From NCBI RefSeq assembly GCF_902859705.1, contig NZ_CADIJO010000005.1, forward strand, positions 124,001 to 188,000: a stretch of DNA of 64,000 nucleotides. The letters are read 5' to 3'. Origin of the DNA: Achromobacter deleyi (GTDB lineage: Bacteria > Pseudomonadota > Gammaproteobacteria > Burkholderiales > Burkholderiaceae_B). The notes beneath the pieces are model-generated. The model ran no database searches. It saw only the letters and a list, made by a program, of their open reading frames with translations, and was not told the origin of the DNA. Shown here piece after piece: positions 17,247 through 29,914 of the stretch (position 1 is its first letter; every line of letters begins with the position of its first letter). Position numbers and translations under genes: made by a program.

Positions 17247-18734
17247 TCACCCGGCCGGCCTTGCGCCGCATGGAGCGGTCGGGCGCCTGACGCGCCAGTA
17301 CAGCCGCGGAAACGCCGCCCCCACCGGGTCGAATCCTTCGGGCGGCGTCTTGGCCCGCTGCAATTCCAGCGCACCGCATTCGGCGACCAGATCGGCCCGC
17401 ACCCATGGGCTGAATTGAAGCTGCCCATCGATCAGCACCACCGGCTGCTCGGGCAGACGTAGCGCCAGCGCGCCGGATTCGGCCCACGATCCCGAGATCA
17501 CCTTGACCGGTCCGCCCAGTTCGGCCACGGCACGGCCATGCAGGGTGTCGGCCAGCGCCTGCGCATCGAAATAACGCCAGTCCGACGCGCGGCGCAGCAG
17601 GCCCGCGCCATTGGGAGACGTCAGCTCGACACGTGCCATCAGCAGCAACTGGATCACGATGAAGACCCACACCGCATGGCGCAGCGGTGTGGGTGCGGCC
17701 CAGGCGCCCCGCGCCAACTCCATGGCGGCAGGCACGATGAAGAGCAGGAACGGCGTGCCCCAGTGCAGCTGGATGTGCGAGCCGGACACCAGCGTCATGA
17801 CGCTGACGAAGATCAACGGCGTCAGTCCAAAGGACAGCAGCAAGGCACGGCCGGTGGCCTGCTCCCGGGAGGGCGACGCAGGCGGCGCAACGGCGGCCCG
17901 GCGTGCACGGCGCCCCAGCAGCCACAGCACTGCCAGGAAGACCCAGGCCGGCAAGGCGCGATTGAACAACTGGTCGCCCCACCAGTTGGCGACTTCGTGC
18001 AGCCGCGCGCCCCACGGCAGGCTGGCGGCCAGGGACGAGGCCATGGCGTATTGCAGCGGCTTGAAGTCGTGGCTGATCAGCCAGACCAGGTGCGGGGCGA
18101 ACAGCGCCAAGGCCGTCAACCCCGCCACCTGCAAGCCAAAGACGTGCATCGGATCGCGCCAGGCTTTCTGGCTCAGCCAGAACAGCAGCACGGCCAGGCC
18201 CGCGACGGCGACCTGGTACTTGGCCAGGGCACCCAACCCCAGGCAGATGCCCAATACGATCCACCAGCCGATCTTGCGGGTGCAATAGGCTTTCCAGCAG
18301 GCCGCCGCGCACCCCGCGACCAACGGAATCAGGACGATTTCATGGTTGTAGAAGTACAGCCGGCCGTTATAGAACGTGACACACAGACCTGCCAGGGCGG
18401 CAATGGCCGCATAGGCCTCGCCCCGCATGCCGCGCAGCAGACCCCACAGCAAGACGAAGGCCCCCAACGTGCAGGCCGCCCCCAGCAGGTAGGTGGCCCA
18501 GGCGGTCCAGCCCAGCAACTGCACCACCGGCCACAGCAGCCAGGTGGGCAGGGGCGGATGCTTGTAGTAGCCCCACTCCAGGCTGCGGACCCAGATCAAT
18601 TGTTCGATGTTGTCGGTCGGCGGCGCCAGCACGGCGCGGTCGGACAACCACAGCCAGCCCAGGGCGAAGACCACCATGCCCAGACCCAACCGCCAGAAAT
18701 CCGGCTTTCCCGCCGCGGACTCCCCATGCTGCAC
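17247..18734 (-). CDS. GT39-like (ArnT/PMT-type) membrane glycosyltransferase
   Basis: The product, about 495 residues, has roughly ten membrane segments. The first periplasmic loop carries NIEQLIWVRSLEWGYYKHPPLPTWLL, with the conserved acidic and HPP features of the polyprenyl-phosphate-sugar transferase superfamily (GT39/GT83), which moves a sugar from a lipid carrier to an acceptor outside the inner membrane. A GxNxR-like region and a soluble C-terminal domain follow. A GTG at 18734 with GGGAGAG four bases upstream is the favoured start. The acceptor is unknown; candidates are lipopolysaccharide or protein. Confidence 0.75.
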   Translation of the reverse strand: MQHGESAAGKPDFWRLGLGMVVFALGWLWLSDRAVLAPPTDNIEQLIWVRSLEWGYYKHPPLPTWLLWPVVQLLGWTAWATYLLGAACTLGAFVLLWGLLRGMRGEAYAAIAALAGLCVTFYNGRLYFYNHEIVLIPLVAGCAAACWKAYCTRKIGWWIVLGICLGLGALAKYQVAVAGLAVLLFWLSQKAWRDPMHVFGLQVAGLTALALFAPHLVWLISHDFKPLQYAMASSLAASLPWGARLHEVANWWGDQLFNRALPAWVFLAVLWLLGRRARRAAVAPPASPSREQATGRALLLSFGLTPLIFVSVMTLVSGSHIQLHWGTPFLLFIVPAAMELARGAWAAPTPLRHAVWVFIVIQLLLMARVELTSPNGAGLLRRASDWRYFDAQALADTLHGRAVAELGGPVKVISGSWAESGALALRLPEQPVVLIDGQLQFSPWVRADLVAECGALELQRAKTPPEGFDPVGAAFPRLYWRVRRPTAPCGARPAG

Positions 18735-18894
18735 GCCACTCTCCCGTTGCTGGCGTACGCAATGCCCCGCCCTCTGTCGCCCCACCTTGGGGCGCAGCGA
18801 TTATCGGGTTCGCCTCCCGTCACAAGCGCAGGGGTTTTGTTCGGCAATTGTTCAAAAAATGTAAAGCGCGCGGGGCCAAGCACGCCGCCATAAC

Positions 18895-18906
18895 TGGCCT
18901 GACCAC
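18895..18906. promoter_or_regulatory. FadR-type operator half, copy 1
   Basis: TGGCCTGACCAC, close to the TGGTC-N-GACCA palindromes bound by FadR-subfamily GntR regulators. It is repeated exactly 100 bp downstream, in the region upstream of the regulator gene at 19034. Confidence 0.5.
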
Positions 18907-18994
18907 CAGATAGAAAGACGGGAAACCCCTCTGATCGTTTTCCCTTGATAGGCCTATTTTTTGTTTGATTTCAATGACAAGCTTGGCGCATAAG

Positions 18995-19006
18995 TGGCCT
19001 GACCAC
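18995..19006. promoter_or_regulatory. FadR-type operator half, copy 2
   Basis: Identical TGGCCTGACCAC, 28 bp before the regulator start. Two copies 100 bp apart suggest autoregulation and possibly DNA looping. Confidence 0.5.
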
Positions 19007-19033
19007 TAGACCAAGAGATTGACGCAGCCGTTG

Positions 19034-19732
19034 ATGAACACCTTCCAAGCCGTGGCCGTTACCCGCCTGTACCGAATGATTGCCGACCAGATCGCCGGCC
19101 GCATCCGGGCGGGCGATTTCCCCCGGGGCGGTCGCTTGCCTTCCGAACGCGAACTGGCCGAACAATTGCAGGTCAGCCGCGCGTCGATCCGCGAAGCCTT
19201 GATCGCCCTGGAAATCGAAGGCTATGTCGAAGTGCGGGTGGGTTCGGGCGTGTTCGTGACGGCCGCCCGGGACAGCGCCGCCCCGTCATCGGCGGCCCTG
19301 GACGAGATCGGCCCGTTCGACCTGCTCGAGGCGCGGATGCTGATCGAACCCGAATGCGCCGCGCTGGCTGCGCAACAGGGGTCCGACGCGCAGCTTGCCG
19401 CCATTCGCAAGGCCCACGAGGGCATGTCGCTGACGGATTCGCCCGGCCTGCATGACCGCGAGTTCCACCGCGCCATCGCCGCCGCCTGCGGCAACGCGGC
19501 GCTGGCCTCGTCGGTGGCGCATTTATGGGACCTGAGCCTGGCCAGCCCGGTGTTCAGCCGCATGCAGGACTACTTCGTCAATACCAAGGTGTGGGCCGTG
19601 GCCCACGCCGAACACCAACGCATCCTGACGGCCATCCTGGCCCGCGACCCGATCCGCGCGCGGCATGCCATGCACGCCCACCTGATTGGCATCCTGGCCC
19701 GCCTGCGGGAAGACTTCGGAGTGTTTGCATGA
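19034..19732 (+). CDS. FadR-family (GntR) transcriptional regulator
   Basis: The 232-residue protein has an N-terminal winged helix (GGRLPSERELAEQLQVSRASIREALIALEIEGYVEVRVGSGVFV) and a C-terminal all-helical FCD ligand-binding domain with histidines that can hold a metal ion (HDREFHRAIA, AEHQRI). Such regulators usually repress the catabolic genes next to them and respond to a carboxylic acid. Its stop codon overlaps the start of the TPP-enzyme gene (ATGA), so it is co-transcribed with the genes it probably controls. Duplicated operator-like sites lie upstream. Confidence 0.88.
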   Translation: MNTFQAVAVTRLYRMIADQIAGRIRAGDFPRGGRLPSERELAEQLQVSRASIREALIALEIEGYVEVRVGSGVFVTAARDSAAPSSAALDEIGPFDLLEARMLIEPECAALAAQQGSDAQLAAIRKAHEGMSLTDSPGLHDREFHRAIAAACGNAALASSVAHLWDLSLASPVFSRMQDYFVNTKVWAVAHAEHQRILTAILARDPIRARHAMHAHLIGILARLREDFGVFA

Positions 19733-21444
19733 CGGCTGTATCCCCCCTTGCCCGCAACGGCGGCCAGATCCTGATGCAGCAATTGCGCATCCATGGCACG
19801 CGCCGGATCTTCATGATTCCGGGCGAAAGCTACCTGCCTTGCATCGACGCGCTGAACGAACACCGAGGCGCCATCGAACCCATCGTCTGCCGCCAGGAAA
19901 GCGGCGCGGCATACATGGCCGAGGCCTACGGCAAGCTGACCGGCGAGCCGGGCGTGTGCTTCGTCACCCGGGGGCCGGGCGCCACCAATGCCAGCATCGG
20001 CGTGCATACCGCCTTCCAGGATTCCACGCCGATGATCCTGTTCGTCGGCCAGGTCGGCAACGACTTCTACGAGCGCGAGGCTTTCCAGGAAATCGACTAC
20101 CGCCGCATGTTCGGGCAGATGGCCAAGTGGGTCGCGCAGATCGACCGCACCGACCGCATTCCCGAATTCGTGGCGCGCGCCTACGCCACTGCCACCAGCG
20201 GCCGCCCAGGCCCCGTGGTGCTGGCGCTGCCGGAAGACACGCTTTGGGGCACCGCATCGGTGCCCGACCTGCCGCCCTACCCGCGCATCGTGGCGCATCC
20301 GGGCGAGCCCGATCTGGATCGCCTGCGGCAGTTGCTCGACGCCGCCGAACGCCCCGTCATGGTGGTGGGCGGCAGCGGCTGGACGGGCGAAGCCATCGGC
20401 CAGATTGCCGCCTTTGCCGAACGCTTCGAGCTGCCGGTAGGCACGGCCTGGCGACGGCTGGAATGCTTTGACCAGCGCCATGCCAACGCCGCCGGCCAAG
20501 TGGGCTGGGGCATGACCGACGCGCTGCGCGCTCGCATCCAGTCGGCCGACCTGATCCTGGCGGTGGGCACGCGCCTGGGCGAAGCCACCACCGAGGGTTA
20601 CCAGCTGGTGCAGAGCCCGCAACCGCGCCAGAGGCTGATCCATGTGTATCCCGACGCCCAGGAACTGGGCCGTGTGTACGCGCCGACCCAGGCCATCGTG
20701 GCCAGCGTGACGGGCTTTGCGCAGGCCGTGGCCCGCCTGCAGCCGGGCCACGCCAAGCCACGCGGCGACGCCGTGCGCCAGGCGCATGCCGAGTATCTGG
20801 ATGCGCTGGCGCCGCTGCCCGCGCCAGGGCCGCTGAGCCTGGATACGATCGCCGTGCAGGCCAACCAGCGCCTGCCGGCGGACGCCTGCGTGACGGTGGG
20901 CGCCGGCAACTACGCGCTGTATCCGCACCGCTACCGTCAGTTTGCCGGCCCCGGAACCAGCCTGGCGCCCACCGTGGGCGCGATGGGCTACGGGCTGCCG
21001 GCAGCCGTGTCCGCCAAGCTGGAGCATCCCGGCAAGACCGTGGTCTGCTATGCCGGCGACGGCTGCTTCCAGATGAACCTGCAGGAACTGGGCGTGGCCC
21101 AGCAATACCGGCTGGGCATCGTGGTGCTGGTGTTCAACAACGGCATGTGGGGCACCATCCGCGCCCACCAGGAACGCGAATTCCCCGGCCGCCCCATTGC
21201 GCTGGGCTTCGAGAACCCGGACTTCACCCAGATCGTGCGCGGCTACGGCGGTTATGGCGAAGCCGTCGAGCGCACCGAGGACTTCGCCGCGGCGTTCGAC
21301 CGCGCACTGGCCTACGCCGACCGCGAACAGCGGCCCGCGCTGCTGGAAATCCGCTACGACGCAGACGGCATCGCGCCCGGCCAGACGCTTACCTCCATCC
21401 GCACCGCGGCCCTGGCACGCCACGCCGCCGCGCCCTCCCACTGA
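19729..21444 (+). CDS. Thiamine-pyrophosphate enzyme (acetolactate synthase-like)
   Basis: The 571-residue protein has the three-domain layout of the POX/AHAS family. The N-terminal PYR domain carries the catalytic Glu57 (IVCRQESGAAYMAEAYGKLTGEP). A central DHS-like domain follows, then a C-terminal domain with the TPP/Mg motif GDGCFQMNLQELGVA ending in NN. It could be a 2-oxo-acid decarboxylase, carboligase or related lyase; the substrate cannot be read from sequence. The gene overlaps the FadR gene by 4 bp and precedes an amidohydrolase and an aldehyde dehydrogenase, which suggests decarboxylation to an aldehyde. Confidence 0.82.
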   Translation: MTAVSPLARNGGQILMQQLRIHGTRRIFMIPGESYLPCIDALNEHRGAIEPIVCRQESGAAYMAEAYGKLTGEPGVCFVTRGPGATNASIGVHTAFQDSTPMILFVGQVGNDFYEREAFQEIDYRRMFGQMAKWVAQIDRTDRIPEFVARAYATATSGRPGPVVLALPEDTLWGTASVPDLPPYPRIVAHPGEPDLDRLRQLLDAAERPVMVVGGSGWTGEAIGQIAAFAERFELPVGTAWRRLECFDQRHANAAGQVGWGMTDALRARIQSADLILAVGTRLGEATTEGYQLVQSPQPRQRLIHVYPDAQELGRVYAPTQAIVASVTGFAQAVARLQPGHAKPRGDAVRQAHAEYLDALAPLPAPGPLSLDTIAVQANQRLPADACVTVGAGNYALYPHRYRQFAGPGTSLAPTVGAMGYGLPAAVSAKLEHPGKTVVCYAGDGCFQMNLQELGVAQQYRLGIVVLVFNNGMWGTIRAHQEREFPGRPIALGFENPDFTQIVRGYGGYGEAVERTEDFAAAFDRALAYADREQRPALLEIRYDADGIAPGQTLTSIRTAALARHAAAPSH

Positions 21445-21462
21445 CCCGAACGAGGCTCATCC

Positions 21463-22704
21463 ATGACTTCTTCCCTGTCCGTCAACGGCAACCGTCTCTG
21501 GCAATCCCTGATGGATCTGGCGCAGATCGGCGCCACCCCCAAGGGCGGCAACTGCCGCCTGGCCCTGACCGCGCTGGACGGCCAGGGCCGCGACCTGGTC
21601 ACTGGCTGGATGCGCGACGCCGGCCTCACGGTGCGCGTGGACCAGGTGGGCAACATCTTCGCCCGCCGCGCCGGCCGCAACGACGCGCTGCCGCCGGTCA
21701 TGACCGGCAGCCATATCGACACGCAGCCCACCGGCGGCAAGTTCGATGGCTGCTACGGCGTGCTGGCCGGGCTGGAAGTGATGCGCACGCTGAACGATGC
21801 GGGCGTACAGACCGAGGCGCCGCTGGAAGTGGCCATCTGGACCAACGAGGAAGGTTCGCGCTTCGTGCCGGTGATGATGGGATCGGGCGTGTTCGCCGGC
21901 AAGTTCCCGCTGGAAACGGCGCTGAGCGCGCGCGACGCCAAGGGTATCGCGGTGCGCGACGAACTTCAGGCCATCGGCTATGCCGGGCCTGACCCCGTGG
22001 GCGGTCGCCCGGTGGATGCCTATTTCGAAGCGCACATCGAACAGGGTCCGATCCTGGAACATGAAGAAAAAGTCATCGGCGTGGTGACCGGGTCGCTGGG
22101 CCTGCGTTGGTACGACGTGACGGTGACCGGCATGGAAATGCACGCCGGCCCCACGCCGATGGGCATCCGCCGCGACGCGCTGTTCGCCGCCAGCTACCTG
22201 CTGCAGGCCGTGGTCAACATCGCCAACGCCAACCAGCCGCATGGCCGCGGCACCGTGGGCGAGATCCATGCCCACCCCGGTTCGCGCAATGTCATTCCCG
22301 GCCAGGTGCGCTTCACCACCGACCTGCGCCACGAAGACGAAGCCACGCTGACCCGCATGGATGCCGCCTGGCGCGACACCTGCCGCGAGATCGCCGAAAA
22401 ACATGGCGTGACGGTCGACGTGAAGGACGTGCAGTACTTCCGCCCCACCCCGTTCGATCCGGATCTGGTGGACAAGGTGCGCCAGGGCGCCGCCCAGCGA
22501 GGCCTTGCGGCCATGAACATCGTGACGGGCGCCGGCCACGACGCCGTCTACATGGCGGCGGTGGCGCCCACAGCCATGATCTTCGTGCCGTGCAAAGACG
22601 GCATCAGCCACAACGAAATCGAAGACGCCCAGCCCGGCCACCTGGAAGCCGGCTGCAACGTGCTGCTGGACGCCATGGTGGCGCGCGCCAACAGCCCGCG
22701 CTGA
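21463..22704 (+). CDS. M20-family Zn-dependent amidohydrolase (carbamoylase/allantoate-amidase type)
   Basis: The 413-residue metallopeptidase-fold enzyme belongs to the hydantoinase/carbamoylase subgroup. Its metal ligands are in TGSHIDTQPTGGKFDGCYGVLAGLE, the catalytic base in WTNEEGSRF, and further ligands in EAHIEQGP and SHNEIE, with the dimerisation domain between. Known members hydrolyse N-carbamoyl amino acids, ureidopropionate or allantoate, releasing ammonia and CO2. It lies 18 bp after the TPP-enzyme gene in the same transcription unit, so it may liberate nitrogen from the same substrate. Confidence 0.87.
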   Translation: MTSSLSVNGNRLWQSLMDLAQIGATPKGGNCRLALTALDGQGRDLVTGWMRDAGLTVRVDQVGNIFARRAGRNDALPPVMTGSHIDTQPTGGKFDGCYGVLAGLEVMRTLNDAGVQTEAPLEVAIWTNEEGSRFVPVMMGSGVFAGKFPLETALSARDAKGIAVRDELQAIGYAGPDPVGGRPVDAYFEAHIEQGPILEHEEKVIGVVTGSLGLRWYDVTVTGMEMHAGPTPMGIRRDALFAASYLLQAVVNIANANQPHGRGTVGEIHAHPGSRNVIPGQVRFTTDLRHEDEATLTRMDAAWRDTCREIAEKHGVTVDVKDVQYFRPTPFDPDLVDKVRQGAAQRGLAAMNIVTGAGHDAVYMAAVAPTAMIFVPCKDGISHNEIEDAQPGHLEAGCNVLLDAMVARANSPR

Positions 22705-22722
22705 TTCGACTAGGACACCGCC

Positions 22723-24222
22723 ATGACCCATTACACCTTTGACGACTGGCAGGCCCGGGCCCGCTCGCTGACCTTGCGCGGCCAGGCCTACATCGACGGC
22801 GCCTATGCCGATGCCGCCGACGGCGCCACGTTCGTCGCCACCAGCCCCATCGACGGCCGCAAGCTGGCCGACGTGGCCGCCTGCGGCCAGGCCGACGTCG
22901 ACCGCGCGGTCGCCGCGGCCCGCCGCGCCTTCGACAGCGGCGTCTGGTCCGGCCTGCCGCCGCGCGAACGCAAGGCGCGCCTGCTCAAGCTGGCGCAGCT
23001 CATCACCGATCACAGCGAAGAACTGGCCCTGATCGAAACGCTGGACATGGGCAAGCCGATACGCGACGCGCTGGCCTTCGACCTGCCCGAAACCGCCCAG
23101 TGCTACGCCTGGTACGGCGAAGCCATCGACAAGGTCTACGACGAGATCGCCCCCACCGGCCAGAACGTGCTGGCCACGGTGACGCGCGAACCGGTCGGCG
23201 TGGTGGCCGCGGTGGTGCCCTGGAACTACCCGCTGCTGATGGCCGCCTGGAAAGTGGCGCCGGCGCTGGCCGCCGGCAACAGCGTCATTCTCAAGCCGGC
23301 CGAACAGTCGTCGCTGAGCGCGTTGCGGCTGGCGGCGCTGGCCGAACATGCCGGCATTCCCGCCGGGGTCTTCAACGTCGTGCCCGGCACCGGCCTCGTC
23401 GCCGGCCAGGCGCTGGGCCTGCATCCGGACGTGGATTGCGTGGCGTTCACCGGGTCCACCGCCACCGGCAAGCGCTTCATGACCTATTCGGGCGAATCGA
23501 ACCTTAAGCGGGTCTGGCTGGAATGCGGCGGCAAGTCGCCGCACATCGTGTTCGAAGACTGCCCAGACCTGGACCGCGCCGCGCTGATCGCCGCGCTGGC
23601 GATCTTCTCGAACCAGGGCGAAGTGTGCATCGCCGGCTCGCGCCTGTACGTGCACGACGCCATCTACGACACCTTCATGGAAAAAGTGGCGCGCCACGCC
23701 GCCGACATGCGGCCCGGCAATCCGCTGGACCCGGACACCACGCTGGGCGCCATGGTCGACGAACGCCAGACGCGTTCGGTGATGGCGCGCATTGCAGCCG
23801 GCCAGGCCGACGGCGCCACGCTGCGCATCGGCGGGCGCCAGGTACGCACCGACAGCGGCGGTTTCTACATCGAGCCCACCATCTTCGACTGCGTTGACGC
23901 CAGTAACGCGCTGGTCCGCGAAGAGATCTTCGGGCCGGTGCTGACCGCGCAACGCTTTCGCAGCGAAGACGAAGCCATCGCGCTGGCCAACGATTCGGCC
24001 TACGGCCTGGGTGCGGGGCTTTGGACCGCCAACCTGGGCCGCGCGCATCGCCTGTCGCGGCGGCTGCGCGCCGGCCTGGTCTGGGTCAATTGCTATGCCG
24101 ACGGCGACATCACCGTGCCGTTCGGCGGCGTCAAGCAATCGGGCTTTGGACGCGACAAGTCGCTGCACGCGCTGGACAAGTACAGCGACCTGAAGACCAC
24201 CTGGATCGACATCAGCCTGTAG
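22723..24222 (+). CDS. NAD-dependent aldehyde dehydrogenase (PuuC/betaine-aldehyde type)
   Basis: The 499-residue enzyme has the ALDH catalytic pair: Glu in LECGGKSPHIVFEDCPDLD and Cys in FSNQGEVCIAGSRLYV. The cofactor segment is VPWNYPLLMAAWKVAPALAAGNSVILKPAEQ. It most resembles dehydrogenases for gamma-glutamyl-aminobutyraldehyde and other amino-aldehydes. It ends the fadR-TPP-M20-ALDH unit. A polyamine-related aldehyde would fit the acetylpolyamine-amidohydrolase-like gene downstream, but this is inference. Confidence 0.88.
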   Translation: MTHYTFDDWQARARSLTLRGQAYIDGAYADAADGATFVATSPIDGRKLADVAACGQADVDRAVAAARRAFDSGVWSGLPPRERKARLLKLAQLITDHSEELALIETLDMGKPIRDALAFDLPETAQCYAWYGEAIDKVYDEIAPTGQNVLATVTREPVGVVAAVVPWNYPLLMAAWKVAPALAAGNSVILKPAEQSSLSALRLAALAEHAGIPAGVFNVVPGTGLVAGQALGLHPDVDCVAFTGSTATGKRFMTYSGESNLKRVWLECGGKSPHIVFEDCPDLDRAALIAALAIFSNQGEVCIAGSRLYVHDAIYDTFMEKVARHAADMRPGNPLDPDTTLGAMVDERQTRSVMARIAAGQADGATLRIGGRQVRTDSGGFYIEPTIFDCVDASNALVREEIFGPVLTAQRFRSEDEAIALANDSAYGLGAGLWTANLGRAHRLSRRLRAGLVWVNCYADGDITVPFGGVKQSGFGRDKSLHALDKYSDLKTTWIDISL

Positions 24223-24233
24223 GCCCCGCACCG

Positions 24234-24258
24234 TGCACTGTTTTCGCCGCATTGGTGC
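24234..24258 (+). promoter_or_regulatory. NtrC-like half-site pair upstream of the ABC operon
   Basis: TGCACT (24234-24239) and GGTGC (24254-24258) form a widely spaced dyad about 90 bp upstream of the sigma-54 promoter at 24332. The spacing is longer than the classical 15-17 bp NtrC dyad, so binding is uncertain. Confidence 0.4.
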
Positions 24259-24331
24259 GCGGCGCCTTACCTGGCACCTGAACGAAGCATTGTTGTAGCA
24301 GCTCCACCCGCAGTTCCCTGAGAAACCCAGG

Positions 24332-24346
24332 TGGCACGAGGTTTGC
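24332..24346 (+). promoter_or_regulatory. Sigma-54 promoter of the ABC-transporter operon
   Basis: TGGCACGAGGTTTGC is a textbook -24/-12 promoter: TGGCACG, four bases, TTTGC, with GG and GC exactly 10 bp apart. It lies 73 bp upstream of the GTG start of the substrate-binding protein gene and predicts nitrogen-dependent expression of the following seven genes. Confidence 0.85.
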
Positions 24347-24418
24347 TTGTCATAGCCGGCACGCGCCGCGTAAACAGGCGCCCACCTGATTGACACTCTT
24401 CCAGCCCGGAGGCTCGCA

Positions 24419-25993
<1,575 letters not shown>

Positions 25994-26083
25994 GCGCCGC
26001 ACACCGCCACCGGGGCCGGCACCCCGGCGGCGGCGCCCGGCCGCGCGACGGACACCCGCGCCCGTCCACGGAGGACCTTGAGC

Positions 26084-27091
26084 ATGAAATTCCTGTCTTT
26101 CCTCGTATCCCGCATCGGCAAGGCCCTGGTGGTCGTGCTGGGCGTGGTCATCATCAATTTCTTCCTGATCCGCCTGGCGCCCGGCGACCCCGCCGCCGTG
26201 CTGGCGGGCCAGGCGGGCGCGGGCGATGCCGCCTATGTCGAACAGTTGCGCGTGGCGTTCGGGCTGGACAAGCCCGTGCTGACGCAGCTGTTCCTGTACC
26301 TGAAAGGCGTGGTCCAGCTGGACCTGGGCTTTTCCTACCGCAACCACGTGCCGGTGCTGGACCTGATCGTCGAGCGCCTGCCCGCCACCTTCCTGCTGAT
26401 GTCCTGCGCCTTCGTGTTCTCGATCGTGCTGGGCGTGCTGCTGGGCGTGGTGGCCGCCAAGGCGCGCTACCGCAACAAGCGCCGCTGGATCGACAGCTCG
26501 GTCATGACCGGCGCGCTGCTGCTCTACGCGACGCCGCTGTTCTGGCTGTCGCTGATGGGCATCCTGCTGTTCTCGGTGGTGCTGGGCTGGCTGCCGGCCT
26601 TCGGCATGGAAACCGTGGGCGCCGGCCTGACCGGCTGGGCCCGCGCAGCCGACATCGCGCAGCATCTGATCCTGCCGACCGTCACGCTGGGCTGCTTCTT
26701 CATGGCCGTCTATGTGCGGCTGACCCGGGCGTCGATGCTGGAAGTCATCGGCATGGACTTCGTCAAGACGGCGCGCGCCAAGGGCGTCAGCCCCAGCCGC
26801 GTCATCCGCGCCCACGTGCTGCGCAACGCGCTGTTGCCCGTCATTACGTTTGCCGGCATCCAGCTGGGCCAGATGGCTGGCGGCGCGGTGCTGACCGAGA
26901 CGGTGTTCGCCTGGCCCGGCATCGGCCGGCTGATGTTCGATGCGCTGCTGCAGCGTGACTACCAGCTGCTGCTGGGCATTTTCCTGGTGACCTCGATCAT
27001 GGTGGTGGTGTTCAACCTGCTGACCGACGTGCTGTACCGGCTGATCGATCCGCGCATCGGCGCGGGCGCGCAACAAGGAGCCGCCGCATGA
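26084..27091 (+). CDS. ABC transporter permease (DppB-like)
   Basis: The 335-residue inner-membrane permease has about six membrane segments and the EAA loop near residues 225-245 (VIGMDFVKTARAKGVSPSRVIRAHVLRNALLPVITF). The N-terminal part matches DppB/OppB proteins (RLAPGDPA). The ATG at 26084 is chosen because GGAGG lies nine bases upstream; a TTG at 26078 is possible. It overlaps the next permease gene by 4 bp. Confidence 0.92.
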   Translation: MKFLSFLVSRIGKALVVVLGVVIINFFLIRLAPGDPAAVLAGQAGAGDAAYVEQLRVAFGLDKPVLTQLFLYLKGVVQLDLGFSYRNHVPVLDLIVERLPATFLLMSCAFVFSIVLGVLLGVVAAKARYRNKRRWIDSSVMTGALLLYATPLFWLSLMGILLFSVVLGWLPAFGMETVGAGLTGWARAADIAQHLILPTVTLGCFFMAVYVRLTRASMLEVIGMDFVKTARAKGVSPSRVIRAHVLRNALLPVITFAGIQLGQMAGGAVLTETVFAWPGIGRLMFDALLQRDYQLLLGIFLVTSIMVVVFNLLTDVLYRLIDPRIGAGAQQGAAA

Positions 27092-27927
27092 GCCCCTTTG
27101 CCCGACGCTATATGCGCAACTACGGCGCGGTGGCCGGCCTGGCCATCATGCTGGTCGTCGTCATCGTGGCCCTGGCCGCGCCGCTCTTGTACCCGGATTC
27201 GCCGTGGATGATGGTGGCCGACCCGCTGATCCCGCCGTTCACCGACGCGGCCTACCCGTTCGGCACCGACATGCTGGGCCGCGACATCACCGCCGGCCTG
27301 GTGTGGGGCGCCCGCGTGTCGCTGATGGTGGGCTTGCTGTCCACCACCGTGGCGCTGGTGTTCGGCATCGTGGTGGGGTCCATCGCCGGGTATTGCGGCG
27401 GCCGCGTAGACGATGCGCTGATGCGCTTTACCGAGTTCTTCCAGACCATTCCGCAGCTGGCCATGGCCGTGGTGCTGGTGGCCATCCTGAGCCCGTCGGT
27501 GTATTCCATCATGGGCGCCATCGCGGTGGTGTCCTGGCCCCCGGCGGCGCGCCTGGTGCGGTCGGAATTCATGACCCTCAAGCAGCGCGAGTTCGTGCAG
27601 GCGGCCATCGTCATCGGCCAGACGCCGGCCCGCATCGTGGGCACGCAGATCCTGCCCAACGCCATGTCGCCCATCATCGTGTCGGCCTCGTTCATGGTGG
27701 CGACCGCCATCCTGACCGAATCGTCGCTGTCCTTCCTGGGCCTGGGCGACCGCAACCTGATGAGCTGGGGCTTCATGATCGGCGCGGCCCGCACCATGAT
27801 CCGCGAAGCCTGGTGGATGAGCGTGTGGCCGGGCGTGGCCATCCTGCTGACCGTGCTGGCCATCAACCTGATCGGCGAAGGCCTGAACGACGCCCTCAAC
27901 CCGCAACTGCGCAAGCGCGGCGAATAG
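27088..27927 (+). CDS. ABC transporter permease (DppC-like)
   Basis: The 279-residue partner permease has the typical PFGTDMLGRDITAGLVWGARVSL segment and the EAA loop (LKQREFVQAAIVIGQTPARIVGTQILPNAMSPIIV). It should form the heterodimeric channel with the DppB-like protein. The ATGA overlap with the previous gene shows translational coupling. Confidence 0.92.
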   Translation: MSPFARRYMRNYGAVAGLAIMLVVVIVALAAPLLYPDSPWMMVADPLIPPFTDAAYPFGTDMLGRDITAGLVWGARVSLMVGLLSTTVALVFGIVVGSIAGYCGGRVDDALMRFTEFFQTIPQLAMAVVLVAILSPSVYSIMGAIAVVSWPPAARLVRSEFMTLKQREFVQAAIVIGQTPARIVGTQILPNAMSPIIVSASFMVATAILTESSLSFLGLGDRNLMSWGFMIGAARTMIREAWWMSVWPGVAILLTVLAINLIGEGLNDALNPQLRKRGE

Positions 27928-27936
27928 GAGACCGGC

Positions 27937-29571
<1,635 letters not shown>

Positions 29572-29598
29572 AAGCGGCATCAACCAGGAGACTCGACC

Positions 29599-29892
29599 AT
29601 GCAACGCCCCGCTGCCATCCCGACCGTCCAGATCGACAACGCCCAGGTCACCGTGACCGAATGGCGCTTTCCGCCGGGCGGCGAGACCGGCTGGCACCGT
29701 CACGGCATGAACTACGTGGTCGTGCCGCAGACCACCGGCCCGCTGCTGCTGGATACGCCCGACGGCCCCATCACCAGCCAGCTCACCACCGGCGTGGCCT
29801 ACTACCGGCCGGTGGGCGTCGAGCACAACGTCATCAACCCCAGCGACACCGAATTCGTGTTCGTCGAAATCGAAATCAAGCAGGCGGCCTGA
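29599..29892 (+). CDS. Small cupin-domain protein
   Basis: The 97-residue single cupin barrel has motif 1 histidines in GETGWHRHGMNYVVVP and the motif 2 histidine in YYRPVGVEHNVINPSDTEFVFVEIE. Such proteins bind a metal and act as sensors or small enzymes on carboxylates and amines. It lies inside the ABC operon, 27 bp after the ATPase gene and 22 bp before the deacetylase gene, so it likely works on the imported compound. Confidence 0.78.
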   Translation: MQRPAAIPTVQIDNAQVTVTEWRFPPGGETGWHRHGMNYVVVPQTTGPLLLDTPDGPITSQLTTGVAYYRPVGVEHNVINPSDTEFVFVEIEIKQAA

Positions 29893-29914
29893 CGCCCCCT
29901 CGACAAGGATCATC

